Positions 40,641-50,077 of a stretch of DNA of 51,874 nucleotides are shown one piece after another. The position numbers were made by a program, and so were the translations under genes. Positions within the stretch are counted from its first letter, which is position 1. Each line of letters begins with the position of its first letter. This DNA comes from Salinicola salarius (GTDB lineage: Bacteria > Pseudomonadota > Gammaproteobacteria > Pseudomonadales > Halomonadaceae). The stretch is from positions 382,158 through 434,031 of the forward strand of contig NZ_PZJT01000003.1 in the NCBI RefSeq assembly GCF_003206135.1, read 5' to 3'. A model generated the notes under the pieces. It made no database searches. It saw only the letters and a program-made list of their open reading frames with translations, and was not told the origin of the DNA.

Positions 40641-41510
40641 TCAGCTGCGACGAGCCTGTTCCATCACTTCCTTGGCGAAGTCGACTTCTTCTTTCTCGAT
40701 GCCTTCACCGACTTCGAAGCGCGTGAACCCGACGACTTGGCCACCGGCAGCCTTGGCATATGCCGCGACGGTCTGATTCGGATCCTTGACGAACGGCTGC
40801 TCGGTCAGGCTGTTTTCTGCCAGGTACTTCTTGAGACGGCCCTGGACCATCTTCTCGGCGATTTCCGCCGGCTTGCCTGCCATATCCGGCTGCGCCAGGA
40901 TGATCGCCTTCTCGCTGTCCAGCTGCGCCTGCGGCATGTCTTCCGGACGCGCGACGACCGGGTTGATCGCGGCCACGTGCATGGAAATGTCCTTGGCCAC
41001 TTCCGGGTTGCCACCGTTGAGAACGGTCAGCACGCCGATACGATCACCATGGACGTAGGCACCGACGACGCCGCCTTCCGGTGCTTCAACGACGACCGCA
41101 CGACGCACGGAGATGTTCTCGCCGATCTTCTGCACCAGCTGGTTGCGGGCGTCTTCCAGTTCACCTTCCATGATCGTGGCGATGTCTTCGGACTTGGTCT
41201 CGAAAACCTTGGCCAGAACCTTAGCGGCGAAACCCTTGAAGTTGTCGTCGCGAGAGACGAAGTCGGTTTCCGAATTGACTTCCAGCATCGCGGCGCAGCT
41301 GCCGTCTTCGGCGACCTGAGTCAGGATCGCGCCTTCGGCGGCGATACGGCCTGCCTTCTTGGCGGCCTTCAAGCCGGAGTTCTTGCGCAGATCTTCGATC
41401 GCACGCTCGATATCACCGTCGGCTTCGGTCAGTGCTTTCTTGCACTCCATCATGCCGAGACCGGTACGCTCACGCAGTTCCTTGACCAGAGAAGCGCTGA
41501 TAGCTGCCAT
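40641..41510 (-). CDS. tsf: Translation elongation factor Ts
   Basis: A 289-residue nucleotide-exchange factor for EF-Tu. Seen: [20 protein letters not shown] with the UBA-like N-terminal domain, [12 protein letters not shown], the TDFV motif and the C-terminal core subdomains. The start has AGGGG upstream. A terminator-like hairpin separates it from rpsB, and a second hairpin separates it from pyrH. Confidence 0.98.
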   Translation of the reverse strand: MAAISASLVKELRERTGLGMMECKKALTEADGDIERAIEDLRKNSGLKAAKKAGRIAAEGAILTQVAEDGSCAAMLEVNSETDFVSRDDNFKGFAAKVLAKVFETKSEDIATIMEGELEDARNQLVQKIGENISVRRAVVVEAPEGGVVGAYVHGDRIGVLTVLNGGNPEVAKDISMHVAAINPVVARPEDMPQAQLDSEKAIILAQPDMAGKPAEIAEKMVQGRLKKYLAENSLTEQPFVKDPNQTVAAYAKAAGGQVVGFTRFEVGEGIEKEEVDFAKEVMEQARRS

Positions 41511-41578
41511 GTTCTACCCCTGAGAATCGTGTTTCGTCTGACGAGCGGCGCCAAAGCGCACCGCTCCGGGTGTAAGTG

Positions 41579-41605
41579 TAAAAAGGGGGCTATAAGCCCC
41601 CTTTT
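41579..41605 (-). terminator. Terminator hairpin between rpsB and tsf
   Basis: A perfect 11-bp stem (41581-41591 with 41595-41605), 3-base loop and a T run of five on the - strand. It follows rpsB by about 80 bases and precedes tsf, so it should partly attenuate tsf, as in other gammaproteobacteria. Confidence 0.88.
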
Positions 41606-41683
41606 ATCTGCGCCGAGATCGGCAAACGACTGCCACTCTGCGGGAGCATGCTCAGCGCAGACTCGATGCCGCTTCCTTCTTGC

Positions 41684-42424
41684 TTACTGGGCGGCGTCGC
41701 TTGTCTCACTTGTCTCGCTCACCTCGACGAACTCGTCGGGGCGACCTTCCTTCGCTTTGCCGCAGGCATCGGCGATCGCCTGCACATAGATCTGGATGGC
41801 ACGGATGGAGTCGTCGTTACCCGGAATGACGTAATCGACGCCGTCCGGATTGGAGTTGGTATCGACCACACCGATCACCGGAATGCCCAGCTTGTTGGCT
41901 TCGTTGATCGCGATGCGCTCATGATCGACATCGATCACGAACAGCGCATCGGGCAGGCCGCCCATGTCCTTGATGCCGCCGATGGAGCGCTCGAGCTTGT
42001 CCTGCTCGCGAGTCGCCATCAGGACTTCTTTCTTGGTCAGCTTCTCGAACGTACCGTCTTCGCGCATGGTTTCGAGTTCGCGCAGACGCTTGATCGACTG
42101 ACGAATGGTCTTGTAGTTGGTCAACATGCCGCCGAGCCAGCGATGGTTGACGAACGGCTGACCCACACGATTGGCTTCTTCCTTGATGATCTTGCTGGCG
42201 GAACGCTTGGTGCCGACGAACAGGATCTTGTTGTTGGAAGAGGCCATCTTCTCGACGACACTCGTCGCTTCCAGCAGTGCCGGCAGCGTGTGCTCGAGGT
42301 TGATGATGTGGATCTTGTTACGGGCACCGAAGATGTACTGACCCATTTTCGGGTTCCAGTAACGGGTCTGGTGACCGAAGTGTGCGCCTGCCTTGAGCAG
42401 GTCACGCATATTGACTTGTGCCAT
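41684..42424 (-). CDS. rpsB: 30S ribosomal protein S2
   Basis: A 246-residue small-subunit protein. Seen: [37 protein letters not shown], the [11 protein letters not shown] segment and [47 protein letters not shown] (in part). The start has AGGAG eight bases upstream. It heads the large - strand cluster and is divergent from map. Confidence 0.98.
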   Translation of the reverse strand: MAQVNMRDLLKAGAHFGHQTRYWNPKMGQYIFGARNKIHIINLEHTLPALLEATSVVEKMASSNNKILFVGTKRSASKIIKEEANRVGQPFVNHRWLGGMLTNYKTIRQSIKRLRELETMREDGTFEKLTKKEVLMATREQDKLERSIGGIKDMGGLPDALFVIDVDHERIAINEANKLGIPVIGVVDTNSNPDGVDYVIPGNDDSIRAIQIYVQAIADACGKAKEGRPDEFVEVSETSETSDAAQ

Positions 42425-42652
42425 GATGACTCCTGAAGAATCGGGTTAGGCCTCCACACACCCCATGGATCCGACCGTTCGGCCAAGCCGTCGCGGCACC
42501 CGGGACCATGTGTCGGTGCGTGTGTGTTTTTGATGACGTGGCAATCATGGGAAAGCCCCGTCGCTACGGGCTCGACTATCGTGATGGCAACGACATGATG
42601 CATATCGCATGCCACTTTGCCTGCCCCGAAGACAGGGCAATTGCAGTCGAGC
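42425..42652 (-). promoter_or_regulatory. rpsB 5' leader with hairpins
   Basis: About 230 nt would be transcribed ahead of rpsB from the promoter candidate at 42660-42688. Imperfect hairpins are visible at about 42617-42642 and 42546-42590. In E. coli and relatives S2 represses rpsB through a structured leader, so the same is likely here; the match to that structure was not tested. Together with 42653-42779 this is the whole rpsB-map gap, in which I see no gene. Confidence 0.45.
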
Positions 42653-42688
42653 GCGCGGATTTATACCATAGAACGCACGCAAGATGAA
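42641..42688. promoter_or_regulatory. Overlapping divergent promoters for rpsB and map
   Basis: On the - strand TGGTATAAA forms an extended -10 (TATAAA at 42665-42660) with a weak TTCATC 17 bases upstream (42688-42683), pointing to rpsB. On the + strand TTGCAG (42641-42646) lies 17 bases before TACCAT (42664-42669), pointing to map. The two -10 elements overlap by two bases, so initiation may be mutually exclusive. Confidence 0.45.
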
Positions 42689-42779
42689 GTCGCCGGTCGT
42701 CCAACCCTCTACGCCAGGGAAAGCCACCCATCGACGCCCGCAACGACTCGTCACCCTATCGCCCCTATCGAGAGAGCGC

Positions 42780-43571
42780 ATGAACATTCCACGCAAGACC
42801 CCCGAAGAAATCGAGAAAATGCGCGAAGCCGGACGCCAGGCCGCCGCCGTACTGGAAATGATCACGCCCCATGTGCGGGCAGGCGTCAGCACTGGCGAAC
42901 TCGACAAGCTCTGCGATGACTTCGTGGTCCAGGAACTCGGATCGATCTCCGCCTCGCTCAATTACCACGGCTTTCCCAAGTCTATCTGCACCTCGATCAA
43001 CCACGTGGTCTGTCACGGCATTCCGGACTTCGACAAGAAGCTCAAGAATGGCGACATCATGAACATCGACGTGACCGTGAAGACACCGGACGGCTACCAC
43101 GGCGACAGCAGCATGATGTTCGTGATCGGCGACACGATCCAAGGCGAGCGCCTGTGTCGCATCACCCAGGAGAGCCTATATAAAGGTATCGCCGAGGTCC
43201 GACCAGGCGTCAAGCTATCGACCATCGCCCGCGTCATCCAGGCACACGCCGAGAAAGCCGGCTACTCGGTGGTGCGCGACTTCTGCGGCCACGGCATCGG
43301 CGCCGGTTTCCACGAAGAACCGCAGGTGCTGCACTACGACGGCTATGCTCCGGAGGCCGATGTCGAACTCGCCGAAGGCATGTGCCTGACCATCGAGCCG
43401 ATGCTCAACGCCGGCGGCTATCGCACCAAGGTCTTGAAGGATGGCTGGACAGCCGTGACCAAGGACAAGAGCCTGTCTGCACAGTGGGAGCATACCCTGC
43501 TGGTGACCGCCACTGGCGTGGAAGTCCTGACGGCCCGCTCCGACGAAGACTTCAGCTTCCTGGCGTCCTGA
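42780..43571 (+). CDS. map: Methionine aminopeptidase, type I
   Basis: A 263-residue pita-bread metalloprotease removing N-terminal methionine. Seen: the metal ligands in MNIDVTVKTPDGYHGDSS, GHGIGAGFHEEPQVLHY, the MCLTIEPML glutamate and the final AQWEHTLLVT. The start at 42780 matches the E. coli length (264); the frame is open from 42684. It is divergent from rpsB and 39 bases before glnD, the conserved order. Confidence 0.98.
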   Translation: MNIPRKTPEEIEKMREAGRQAAAVLEMITPHVRAGVSTGELDKLCDDFVVQELGSISASLNYHGFPKSICTSINHVVCHGIPDFDKKLKNGDIMNIDVTVKTPDGYHGDSSMMFVIGDTIQGERLCRITQESLYKGIAEVRPGVKLSTIARVIQAHAEKAGYSVVRDFCGHGIGAGFHEEPQVLHYDGYAPEADVELAEGMCLTIEPMLNAGGYRTKVLKDGWTAVTKDKSLSAQWEHTLLVTATGVEVLTARSDEDFSFLAS

Positions 43572-43610
43572 TCGACCAGCCAACGCCTCGCCATCGGAGA
43601 CGCACGTCGC

Positions 43611-46286
43611 ATGCTGCTGCATCACTATCGCTTTCACCCCGACCCGACGCTATTCGATGCAACGGCCTTTCGCGAGACGCTGGCGCGGGATCGTCAACCG
43701 ATCCCGCTGTTCAAACAGGCCCTCAGGACGATCCGGGAGCGTCTCGACGAGCGCTTCCGCGCCGGTGCCGACGTGCGCGACCTGGTCTACGGTCGCGCCT
43801 GGTGCCTGGATCGGTTGCTCGAAATTGCCTGGGAGCGATTCGACTGGCCGGACGACAACGTCGCGCTGCTCGCCGTCGGCGGTTACGGCCGTGGCGAGCT
43901 GCACCCCTACTCCGACATCGACCTGCTGCTGCTGCTCGGCACCGACGATGACACGCCGTATCGCGAGTCGCTGACCGGCTTCATTACCTTCCTCTGGGAC
44001 ATCGGACTCGAGATCGGCCAGAGCGTACGCTCGCTCAACGACTGCGAACGCGAGGCCCGGGGCGACATCACCGTCATCACCAACCTGCTGGAAACCCGGA
44101 CGCTGGCGGGGCCGGAAAGTCTGCGCGAGGCGATGCGGGAACGGCTGTCGACCCGGCACATGTGGTCGTCGGCCGCGTTTTTCGAGGGAAAGTGGCAGGA
44201 ACAGATTACCCGCCATTTCAAGCACAACAACTCCGAGTATCATCTCGAGCCCAACATCAAGAGCGCGCCAGGCGGGCTGCGCGACATCCAGATGATCGGC
44301 TGGGTGGCCAAGCGTCATTTCGGGCCGCTGCGCTACGAGGATGTCGTCGCCCAGGGCTTCATGAACGACGCCGAACTGCGGATTCTGAGCCAGGGCCAGG
44401 CCTTCCTGTGGCAGGTGCGCTATGCGCTGCACATGATTGCGGAACGCGCCGAAGACCGCCTGCTGTTCGATCATCAGCGCGCCCTGGCCAAGCTGTTCGG
44501 CTACACCGACACGCCGCAGCGTCTCGCGGTCGAGCAGTTCATGAAGGCCTACTATCGCCACGTCACCGCGCTGGCGGGGCTCAACGACATGCTGCTGCAG
44601 CATTTCGACGAGGTGATCCTCCACGCGGGCGAGTCGCTCGAGGTCAAGCCGATCAATGCACGCTTCGAGATCCGGGGCGGCTACATCCAGCTGCGCCATC
44701 CCAACGTCTTTCTCCACCGCCCCGGCGCGTTGCTGGAGCTGTTTTTGGTGATGGCGCAGCATCCGGAAATCGAAGGCGTGCGCGCCGACACCATCCGCCA
44801 GATTCGCGATCACCGCCATCTGATCGATGATGCCTTTCGCGACGATCTGCGCCATCAGAGCCTGTTCATGGAACTGTTACGCAGTGGCGGCGATGTGCCG
44901 ACCCAACTCACCCGCATGAACCGCTACGGGGTGCTGGGCAAGTACCTGCCCGAGTTCGGCGAAGCCGTCGGCCTGATGCAGCACGACCTGTTCCACATCT
45001 ATACCGTCGACGCACATACGCTGCGTCTCCTGAGCTTTCTCCAGCGCTTCCGCGAGGAACGGGACACCGATGAATACACCGTCGCCATCGACGTGATTCA
45101 GAAACTGCCCAAGCTCGAACTGCTGTGGATCGCCGGGCTCTACCACGATATCGGCAAGGGCCGCGGCGGCGATCACTCGGAGCTCGGCGCGGTCGATGCC
45201 GCCGAATTCTGCCAGCGCCATGCGCTGTCGAACTGGGATACACGCCTGGTCGCATGGCTTGTGGAGCATCATCTGCTGATGTCGAAGACTGCCCAGAAGC
45301 GCGACATCTCCGACCCGGACGTGATCCACGCCTTCGCCCGCACGGTGCGCGACGAAACCCATCTCGACTATCTCTACGTACTGACCGTCGCCGACATCAG
45401 CGCCACCAACCCGACGCTATGGAACGGATGGCGCGCCTCGCTGATGCGCCAGCTCTACACCGAGACCCGTCGCGTACTGCGTCGGGGGCTCGACAACACC
45501 GTCGATCGCCAGGGCTGGGCCAGCGAGACCCGCGAGGAAGCCTCGGGCCTGCTGCGGGCCATCGGCGCCGACATCGCCCGTGTCACCGCACTCTGGCAAA
45601 CCTTCGGCGAAGACTATTTCCTCCAGTACACGCCCAGCGAAATCGTCTGGCAGACCCAGGGCATTCTCGCCCATCGTGACGATCATCTGCCGCTGATCCT
45701 GGTCAGCGCGCCCAGCGAGGACATGACCGAGGGCGGCACCAAGCTGTTCATCCACACCCGTTCGGCCGATGACCTGTTCGCCGCCACGGCCGCCGCCATC
45801 GAGCAACTGGGCCTGTCGATCCACGATGCGCGCATCGCCACGTCCAGCGACGACTGGACGCTCAATACCTTCATCCTGCTGGATGACGATGACGAAGCCA
45901 TTCGCGATCCGGAACGACTGGAAACGATCCGCCGTCATCTGGTCGAGGAACTCGACGACCCGGACGACTATCCGCAGATCGTCAGCCGCCATACCCCGCG
46001 ACAGCTGAAGCATTTCCGGGTGCCGATCGAGGTCATCATCGAGCAGGATCCCGCCAATGCCCGCACCTCGCTGGAACTGATCGCACCGGACCGCCCGGGG
46101 CTGCTGGCTCGCGTCGGACGCATCTTCATGGAACAGAACATCGCCTTGTCGGCGGCCAAGATCGCCACCCTCGGCGAGCGTGTCGAGGACGTCTTCTTCA
46201 TCACCGACAAGCGCGGCCAGCCGCTGACCGACCCGGAAGCCCAGGCACGCCTGCGCGAGCGCTTGTACGAAGTGCTCGACGTATGA
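43611..46286 (+). CDS. glnD: [Protein-PII] uridylyltransferase / uridylyl-removing enzyme GlnD
   Basis: An 891-residue bifunctional sensor of glutamine that uridylylates and deuridylylates PII. Seen: the nucleotidyltransferase motif GGYGRGELHPYSDID (residues 90-104, aspartates D102 and D104), the HD hydrolase motif YHDIGKGRGGDHSE near residue 510, and two C-terminal ACT domains (about 705-780 and 815-890) that bind glutamine. Length equals the family norm. It lies downstream of map, and the ordering map-glnD-dapD is typical. Confidence 0.97.
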   Translation: MLLHHYRFHPDPTLFDATAFRETLARDRQPIPLFKQALRTIRERLDERFRAGADVRDLVYGRAWCLDRLLEIAWERFDWPDDNVALLAVGGYGRGELHPYSDIDLLLLLGTDDDTPYRESLTGFITFLWDIGLEIGQSVRSLNDCEREARGDITVITNLLETRTLAGPESLREAMRERLSTRHMWSSAAFFEGKWQEQITRHFKHNNSEYHLEPNIKSAPGGLRDIQMIGWVAKRHFGPLRYEDVVAQGFMNDAELRILSQGQAFLWQVRYALHMIAERAEDRLLFDHQRALAKLFGYTDTPQRLAVEQFMKAYYRHVTALAGLNDMLLQHFDEVILHAGESLEVKPINARFEIRGGYIQLRHPNVFLHRPGALLELFLVMAQHPEIEGVRADTIRQIRDHRHLIDDAFRDDLRHQSLFMELLRSGGDVPTQLTRMNRYGVLGKYLPEFGEAVGLMQHDLFHIYTVDAHTLRLLSFLQRFREERDTDEYTVAIDVIQKLPKLELLWIAGLYHDIGKGRGGDHSELGAVDAAEFCQRHALSNWDTRLVAWLVEHHLLMSKTAQKRDISDPDVIHAFARTVRDETHLDYLYVLTVADISATNPTLWNGWRASLMRQLYTETRRVLRRGLDNTVDRQGWASETREEASGLLRAIGADIARVTALWQTFGEDYFLQYTPSEIVWQTQGILAHRDDHLPLILVSAPSEDMTEGGTKLFIHTRSADDLFAATAAAIEQLGLSIHDARIATSSDDWTLNTFILLDDDDEAIRDPERLETIRRHLVEELDDPDDYPQIVSRHTPRQLKHFRVPIEVIIEQDPANARTSLELIAPDRPGLLARVGRIFMEQNIALSAAKIATLGERVEDVFFITDKRGQPLTDPEAQARLRERLYEVLDV

Positions 46287-46332
46287 CGTGCCAGGCGGAC
46301 GAGCTGCTAGACGAAGCGACGGCCAGTCATCG

Positions 46333-46740
46333 TCAATCGACCGGTGCAGGATCGGCGTTGGCTTTCAGCCACGCCTGCATCTGTTCTATTTCTGCCTGTT
46401 GGGCCTCGATGATCTTTTGAGCCAGCGCCCGCATCTCCGGGTCATTGCCATACTCCAGCTCGACCTGAGCCATCGCGACCGCCCCCTTGTGATGCGCCAG
46501 CATGCCGGTAGCGAAGTCGACATCCGGGTCACCGGTATTCGCCTGCTCCATGTCGTGCTGCATGATCGTCGCCGCCTCGCGATAGGCATCGCCGGCCTCG
46601 CTGAGGTCGGCATGGATATCCGAGCCGGAGTGAACCTGGTGATCCCCATTACCGCCACCGGACTGGGCAAAACCACCAACGGCGAAAACCAGCGAGCCAG
46701 CCGCCACGAGACCGGCCATCCAGCGCTTTGAAGTCATCAT
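46333..46740 (-). CDS. DUF305 family secreted protein
   Basis: A 135-residue protein with a signal peptide (about residues 1-26, cleaved after F-A-Q or nearby) and a DUF305 ferritin-like helical domain. Seen: the MLAHHKGAVAMAQVELEYG motif with paired histidines and methionines, and an EAQQAEIEQMQAWL C-terminal helix. DUF305 proteins are often found with copper-handling genes, but no such genes are adjacent here. It is inserted antisense between glnD and the ArsC-like gene. GGGGAGAG supports the start at 46740. Confidence 0.88.
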   Translation of the reverse strand: MMTSKRWMAGLVAAGSLVFAVGGFAQSGGGNGDHQVHSGSDIHADLSEAGDAYREAATIMQHDMEQANTGDPDVDFATGMLAHHKGAVAMAQVELEYGNDPEMRALAQKIIEAQQAEIEQMQAWLKANADPAPVD

Positions 46741-46887
46741 TCGTTATCTCTCCCCAGGGAAAATGCGACACTAGCACCGAGGTGTAACCCACAGGTCAAG
46801 CGCGACCTGACGGTTCCGATTATCTCACCGCCCGGGCCGAACCAGCCAAGTTTTCCCGGCCTGTACCCTGCGGCAAACCGGCGCGGT

Positions 46888-46916
46888 TTGAGCCGCCGTG
46901 CGCGGACGCCTATAAT
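46888..46916 (+). promoter_or_regulatory. Sigma70 promoter for the ArsC-like, dapD, dapE genes
   Basis: TTGAGC (46888-46893) lies 17 bases before a perfect TATAAT (46911-46916), the best -10 in the window. The start of transcription would be near 46923, about 30 nt before the ArsC-like gene. Confidence 0.8.
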
Positions 46917-46952
46917 CGTCCGCTTCTTCAGAGACGCGCAACGGCCCGCTGC

Positions 46953-47315
46953 ATGACCATCACCGTTTACGGCATCAAGACCTGCGATACCTGCCGCAAG
47001 GCCCGACGCCTGCTCGAGGATCAGGGCATCGCCTATCGCTACCACGATCTGCGCGAAGACGGCCTCGAGCCACGGCAACTGGACGCCTTCCTGAGCCAGG
47101 CCGACTGGAAAACGCTGCTCAACACCCGCAGCACGACCTGGCGCCAGCTCGATGCCGCGGACAAGCAGCCGCTGGATGCCGAGCGGGCGCGGGCATTGAT
47201 GCTCGCCAATCCGACATTGATCAAGCGCCCGGTACTGCAAAGCGCAAAGCCCGAAAGCGACGACACGCTGATCGTCGGCTTCGACCCTGCCCGCTACGCA
47301 GCGCTGGCGTCCTGA
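46953..47315 (+). CDS. ArsC/Spx/MgsR-family protein (YffB-like)
   Basis: A 120-residue thioredoxin-fold protein of the arsenate reductase/Spx group. Seen: CxxC at C11-D-T-C14 in YGIKTCDTCRKARRLL, and the LLNTRSTTWR and PTLIKRPVLQ segments. Its position just before dapD-dapE matches YffB of E. coli and its pseudomonad homologues, whose function is undefined and not shown to be arsenate reduction. A strong promoter precedes it; dapD follows after 94 bases containing a 25-bp duplication. Confidence 0.92.
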   Translation: MTITVYGIKTCDTCRKARRLLEDQGIAYRYHDLREDGLEPRQLDAFLSQADWKTLLNTRSTTWRQLDAADKQPLDAERARALMLANPTLIKRPVLQSAKPESDDTLIVGFDPARYAALAS

Positions 47316-47343
47316 GTGGCCCGGCGCACCTGGTCCACGGCCG

Positions 47344-47393
47344 TCTCGACGACCCCTTTCGACAACCATCTCGACGACCCCTTTCGAGAACCA
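47344..47393. repeat. 25-bp tandem duplication upstream of dapD
   Basis: Units at 47344-47368 and 47369-47393 match at 24 of 25 positions (one C/G difference). The second copy ends 16 bases before the dapD start and directly precedes its ribosome site (ATGAGGAAC region). Confidence 0.92.
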
Positions 47394-47409
47394 TCATGAG
47401 GAACCTGCG

Positions 47410-48435
47410 ATGCTGAGCTTCGCGCTAGGAATCGGCACTCAGAACAGTCAGGGCGACTGGCTCGAAGTCTACTACCCGGCCCCGCTGCACCAGCCCGACG
47501 CCAAGCTCGTCGCCGCTGCACGCCAGGCGCTGGGTGCTGACGAGGCCGAGGAAGTCGTCAGCTTCCTGCCGGAACAGGCAGCCTCGCTGGCCAAGGCCCT
47601 GCGCGACGCTGGCGCCACCGATCAGGCCGATATCGCCGAAACCTTCGCCGACGCGCAGCGTCCGCTGGTCGCCGTCTTTCTGGACGAGGATCATGCGCCG
47701 ACCAGCGTGCCGGAGGTCTATCTCAAGCTGCACTTGCTCTCCCATCGCCTGATCAAGCCTCACGGCACCCAGCTCGACGGCATGTTCGGCCTGCTCAAGA
47801 ACATCGCCTGGACCAACGAGGGCGCCATCGACGTCGAAGAGTTGCCGGCACGTCGTCTCAAGGCCCGCCTCGCGGGACGTGCACTCTCCGTGGACTGCGT
47901 CGACAAGTTCCCCAAGATGACCGATTACGTCGTGCCCAAGGGTATCCGGATCGGCGACACCGCCCGCGTGCGTCTCGGCGCCCACCTGGGCGAAGGCACC
48001 ACGGTCATGCACGAAGGTTTCTGCAACTTCAATGCCGGCACCGAAGGTCCGGGCATGGTCGAAGGCCGGATCTCCGCCGGCGTCTTCGTCGGCAAGGGCT
48101 CGGACCTGGGCGCCGGCTGCTCGACCATGGGCACGCTCTCGGGCGGCGGCAACGTGGTGATCAAGATCGGCGAGAACTGCCTGATCGGCGCCAACGCCGG
48201 CCTCGGCATTCCCCTCGGCGATCGCTGCACCGTCGAAGCGGGCCTTTATGTCACTGCCGGCTCCAAGGTGACCGTACTCGACGACAAGGGCGAAGCCGTC
48301 AAGACCGTCGCCGCCCGCGAGCTCGCAGGCCAGGACGACCTCCTGTTCATTCGCCACTCGGTGACCGGGCGGCTGGAGTGCCGCACCAACAAGAGTGCCG
48401 TGGCGCTCAACGAATCCCTGCACGCTCACAATTGA
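47410..48435 (+). CDS. dapD: 2,3,4,5-tetrahydropyridine-2,6-dicarboxylate N-succinyltransferase
   Basis: A 341-residue succinyltransferase of the lysine/diaminopimelate pathway, of the longer pseudomonad type (about 344) rather than the 274-residue E. coli type. Seen: an N-terminal helical domain, then left-handed beta-helix coils with [34 protein letters not shown] (in part), [29 protein letters not shown] and [18 protein letters not shown]. The product feeds DapE encoded 35 bases downstream after the intervening DapC and other steps. Confidence 0.96.
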   Translation: MLSFALGIGTQNSQGDWLEVYYPAPLHQPDAKLVAAARQALGADEAEEVVSFLPEQAASLAKALRDAGATDQADIAETFADAQRPLVAVFLDEDHAPTSVPEVYLKLHLLSHRLIKPHGTQLDGMFGLLKNIAWTNEGAIDVEELPARRLKARLAGRALSVDCVDKFPKMTDYVVPKGIRIGDTARVRLGAHLGEGTTVMHEGFCNFNAGTEGPGMVEGRISAGVFVGKGSDLGAGCSTMGTLSGGGNVVIKIGENCLIGANAGLGIPLGDRCTVEAGLYVTAGSKVTVLDDKGEAVKTVAARELAGQDDLLFIRHSVTGRLECRTNKSAVALNESLHAHN

Positions 48436-48470
48436 TCCGGACCGACCGGCCGCCTGCCCTGGAGAACTAC

Positions 48471-49652
48471 ATGCCTCACGCGTCACAGACGACCGCGCCT
48501 TCCGACACGCTGGCCCTGGCCCTGGAACTGCTCAGGCGGCCTTCGGTGACGCCGGACGACCATGGTTGCCAGGCATTGATGATCGAGCGGCTGGAGCGGA
48601 TCGGTTTCCAGGTCGAGCGCATGACGATCGGCGGCATCGACAACTTCTGGGCCACTCGCGGCCAGCACGGGCCGATGCTGGCTTTTGCCGGCCATACCGA
48701 TGTCGTGCCCAGCGGTCCCGAGAGCGAATGGGAACATCCGCCCTTCGCGCCGTTGATCGACGAGGCGGGCTTTCTCTGCGGCCGGGGGGCCGCCGACATG
48801 AAGGGAAGCCTGGCGTCGATGGTGACGGCAGTCGAGCGCTTCGTCGCCGCGTATCCGGATCACCACGGCAGGATCGGTTTCCTGATCACCGCAGACGAAG
48901 AGGGGCCAGCGGTCCACGGCACTCGCGCGGTCGTCGAACGGCTGCGCGAGCGCAATGAAGCGCTGGACTACTGCATCGTCGGCGAACCCTCCTCCACCAG
49001 CCATCTCGGCGACGTGATCAAGAACGGGCGCCGCGGCTCGCTGGGCGGCGTGCTTCGGGTGCGCGGCATTCAGGGGCACGTGGCCTATCCGCACCTGGCT
49101 CGCAACCCGATCCATCAGGCGCTGCCGGCTCTGTCCGAGCTGGTGAACGAGTCCTGGGATGCCGGTAACGACTTCTTCCCGGCGACCAGCTTCCAGATCT
49201 CCAACCTGCATGCGGGAACCGGCGCCACCAATGTCGTTCCCGGTGAGCTGGAAGTGACGTTCAACTTCCGCTACTCCAGTGAAGTGACGCATCTTCAGCT
49301 ACGCGAACGGGTCGAGCGGAAGCTCTCCGCTCACGGACTCGACTACCAGATCGACTGGACGCTCAACGGTGAACCGTTCCTGACCGCAGCCGGCGAGCTG
49401 CTCGAGGCAACACAGCAGGCCTGCGAGAGCGTCACCGGACACCGGCCGACGCTCTCGACCTCGGGCGGCACGTCGGACGGCCGCTTCATTGCTACACTGG
49501 GCACACAGGTGATCGAGCTGGGTCCCGTCAATGCCACTATTCACCAGGTCAACGAACGCATCCGTGCCGACGACCTCGATACCCTGAGCCGCATCTACGA
49601 AGCGACACTCGAGCGGCTGTTCACCAGAGGAACCCATGGAGCGCTTTCCTGA
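48471..49652 (+). CDS. dapE: Succinyl-diaminopimelate desuccinylase
   Basis: A 393-residue di-zinc peptidase-like enzyme of the M20 family. Seen: the zinc ligands in [12 protein letters not shown] and [22 protein letters not shown] with the catalytic glutamate, [12 protein letters not shown], and a C-terminal GGTSDGRF and [14 protein letters not shown]. The start ATG at 48471 has GGAG upstream; the open frame begins earlier at 48378 inside dapD. The final 17 bases overlap the following unknown gene. Confidence 0.97.
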   Translation: MPHASQTTAPSDTLALALELLRRPSVTPDDHGCQALMIERLERIGFQVERMTIGGIDNFWATRGQHGPMLAFAGHTDVVPSGPESEWEHPPFAPLIDEAGFLCGRGAADMKGSLASMVTAVERFVAAYPDHHGRIGFLITADEEGPAVHGTRAVVERLRERNEALDYCIVGEPSSTSHLGDVIKNGRRGSLGGVLRVRGIQGHVAYPHLARNPIHQALPALSELVNESWDAGNDFFPATSFQISNLHAGTGATNVVPGELEVTFNFRYSSEVTHLQLRERVERKLSAHGLDYQIDWTLNGEPFLTAAGELLEATQQACESVTGHRPTLSTSGGTSDGRFIATLGTQVIELGPVNATIHQVNERIRADDLDTLSRIYEATLERLFTRGTHGALS

Positions 49653-50028
49653 CATCGAAATCTATCTCGCCGTCGCTGACGTCGACGCCATCACCCGATG
49701 GCTCAGGGCTGCCCTGGGCGACGAGGAGATGGCGCTAGGCCGCGCCGGCAAGGGGATCTGGCGTGGCAAGGCGGCGGGCGCCGAGCGCGAAATCGGCATC
49801 ATGCTCGTCGAACGGGCCGCCGATGGCTACGCCAGTCTGTGGTTCGATTGCGATGCCACGCCCTGGCCCAGAGATACCGACTGTGCACGTGCCGCCGCTG
49901 GCGAGCTGGGCTGCGAGGCCCGCTGCTCTCTCGGCGGCTGGCAACCTGGCGATGATCCCGATCGCTTCTGGCAGGTACTGCCGGACGGCAGCGAAAACAT
50001 CATAGAATGGCCGGATTCAGGCCGTTAA
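49636..50028 (+). CDS. Unknown protein overlapping dapE
   Basis: A 130-residue acidic and tryptophan-rich protein that I do not recognise. It begins 17 bases inside dapE, with AGAGGAACC just upstream, so translation is probably coupled. Seen: an N-terminal beta-alpha unit ([21 protein letters not shown]), a central basic stretch and a C-terminal [19 protein letters not shown]. The pattern is weakly reminiscent of a VOC-like beta-alpha-beta domain but no signature is present. Codon use and composition look native, and a real ORF is supported by the overlap and the tight 50-base gap to the transporter. Confidence 0.7.
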   Translation: MERFPDIEIYLAVADVDAITRWLRAALGDEEMALGRAGKGIWRGKAAGAEREIGIMLVERAADGYASLWFDCDATPWPRDTDCARAAAGELGCEARCSLGGWQPGDDPDRFWQVLPDGSENIIEWPDSGR

Positions 50029-50077
50029 TTGCGCCCTGGCTGCCGAAATGCGGCCCATCTGACAGGAAGTCAATCGA

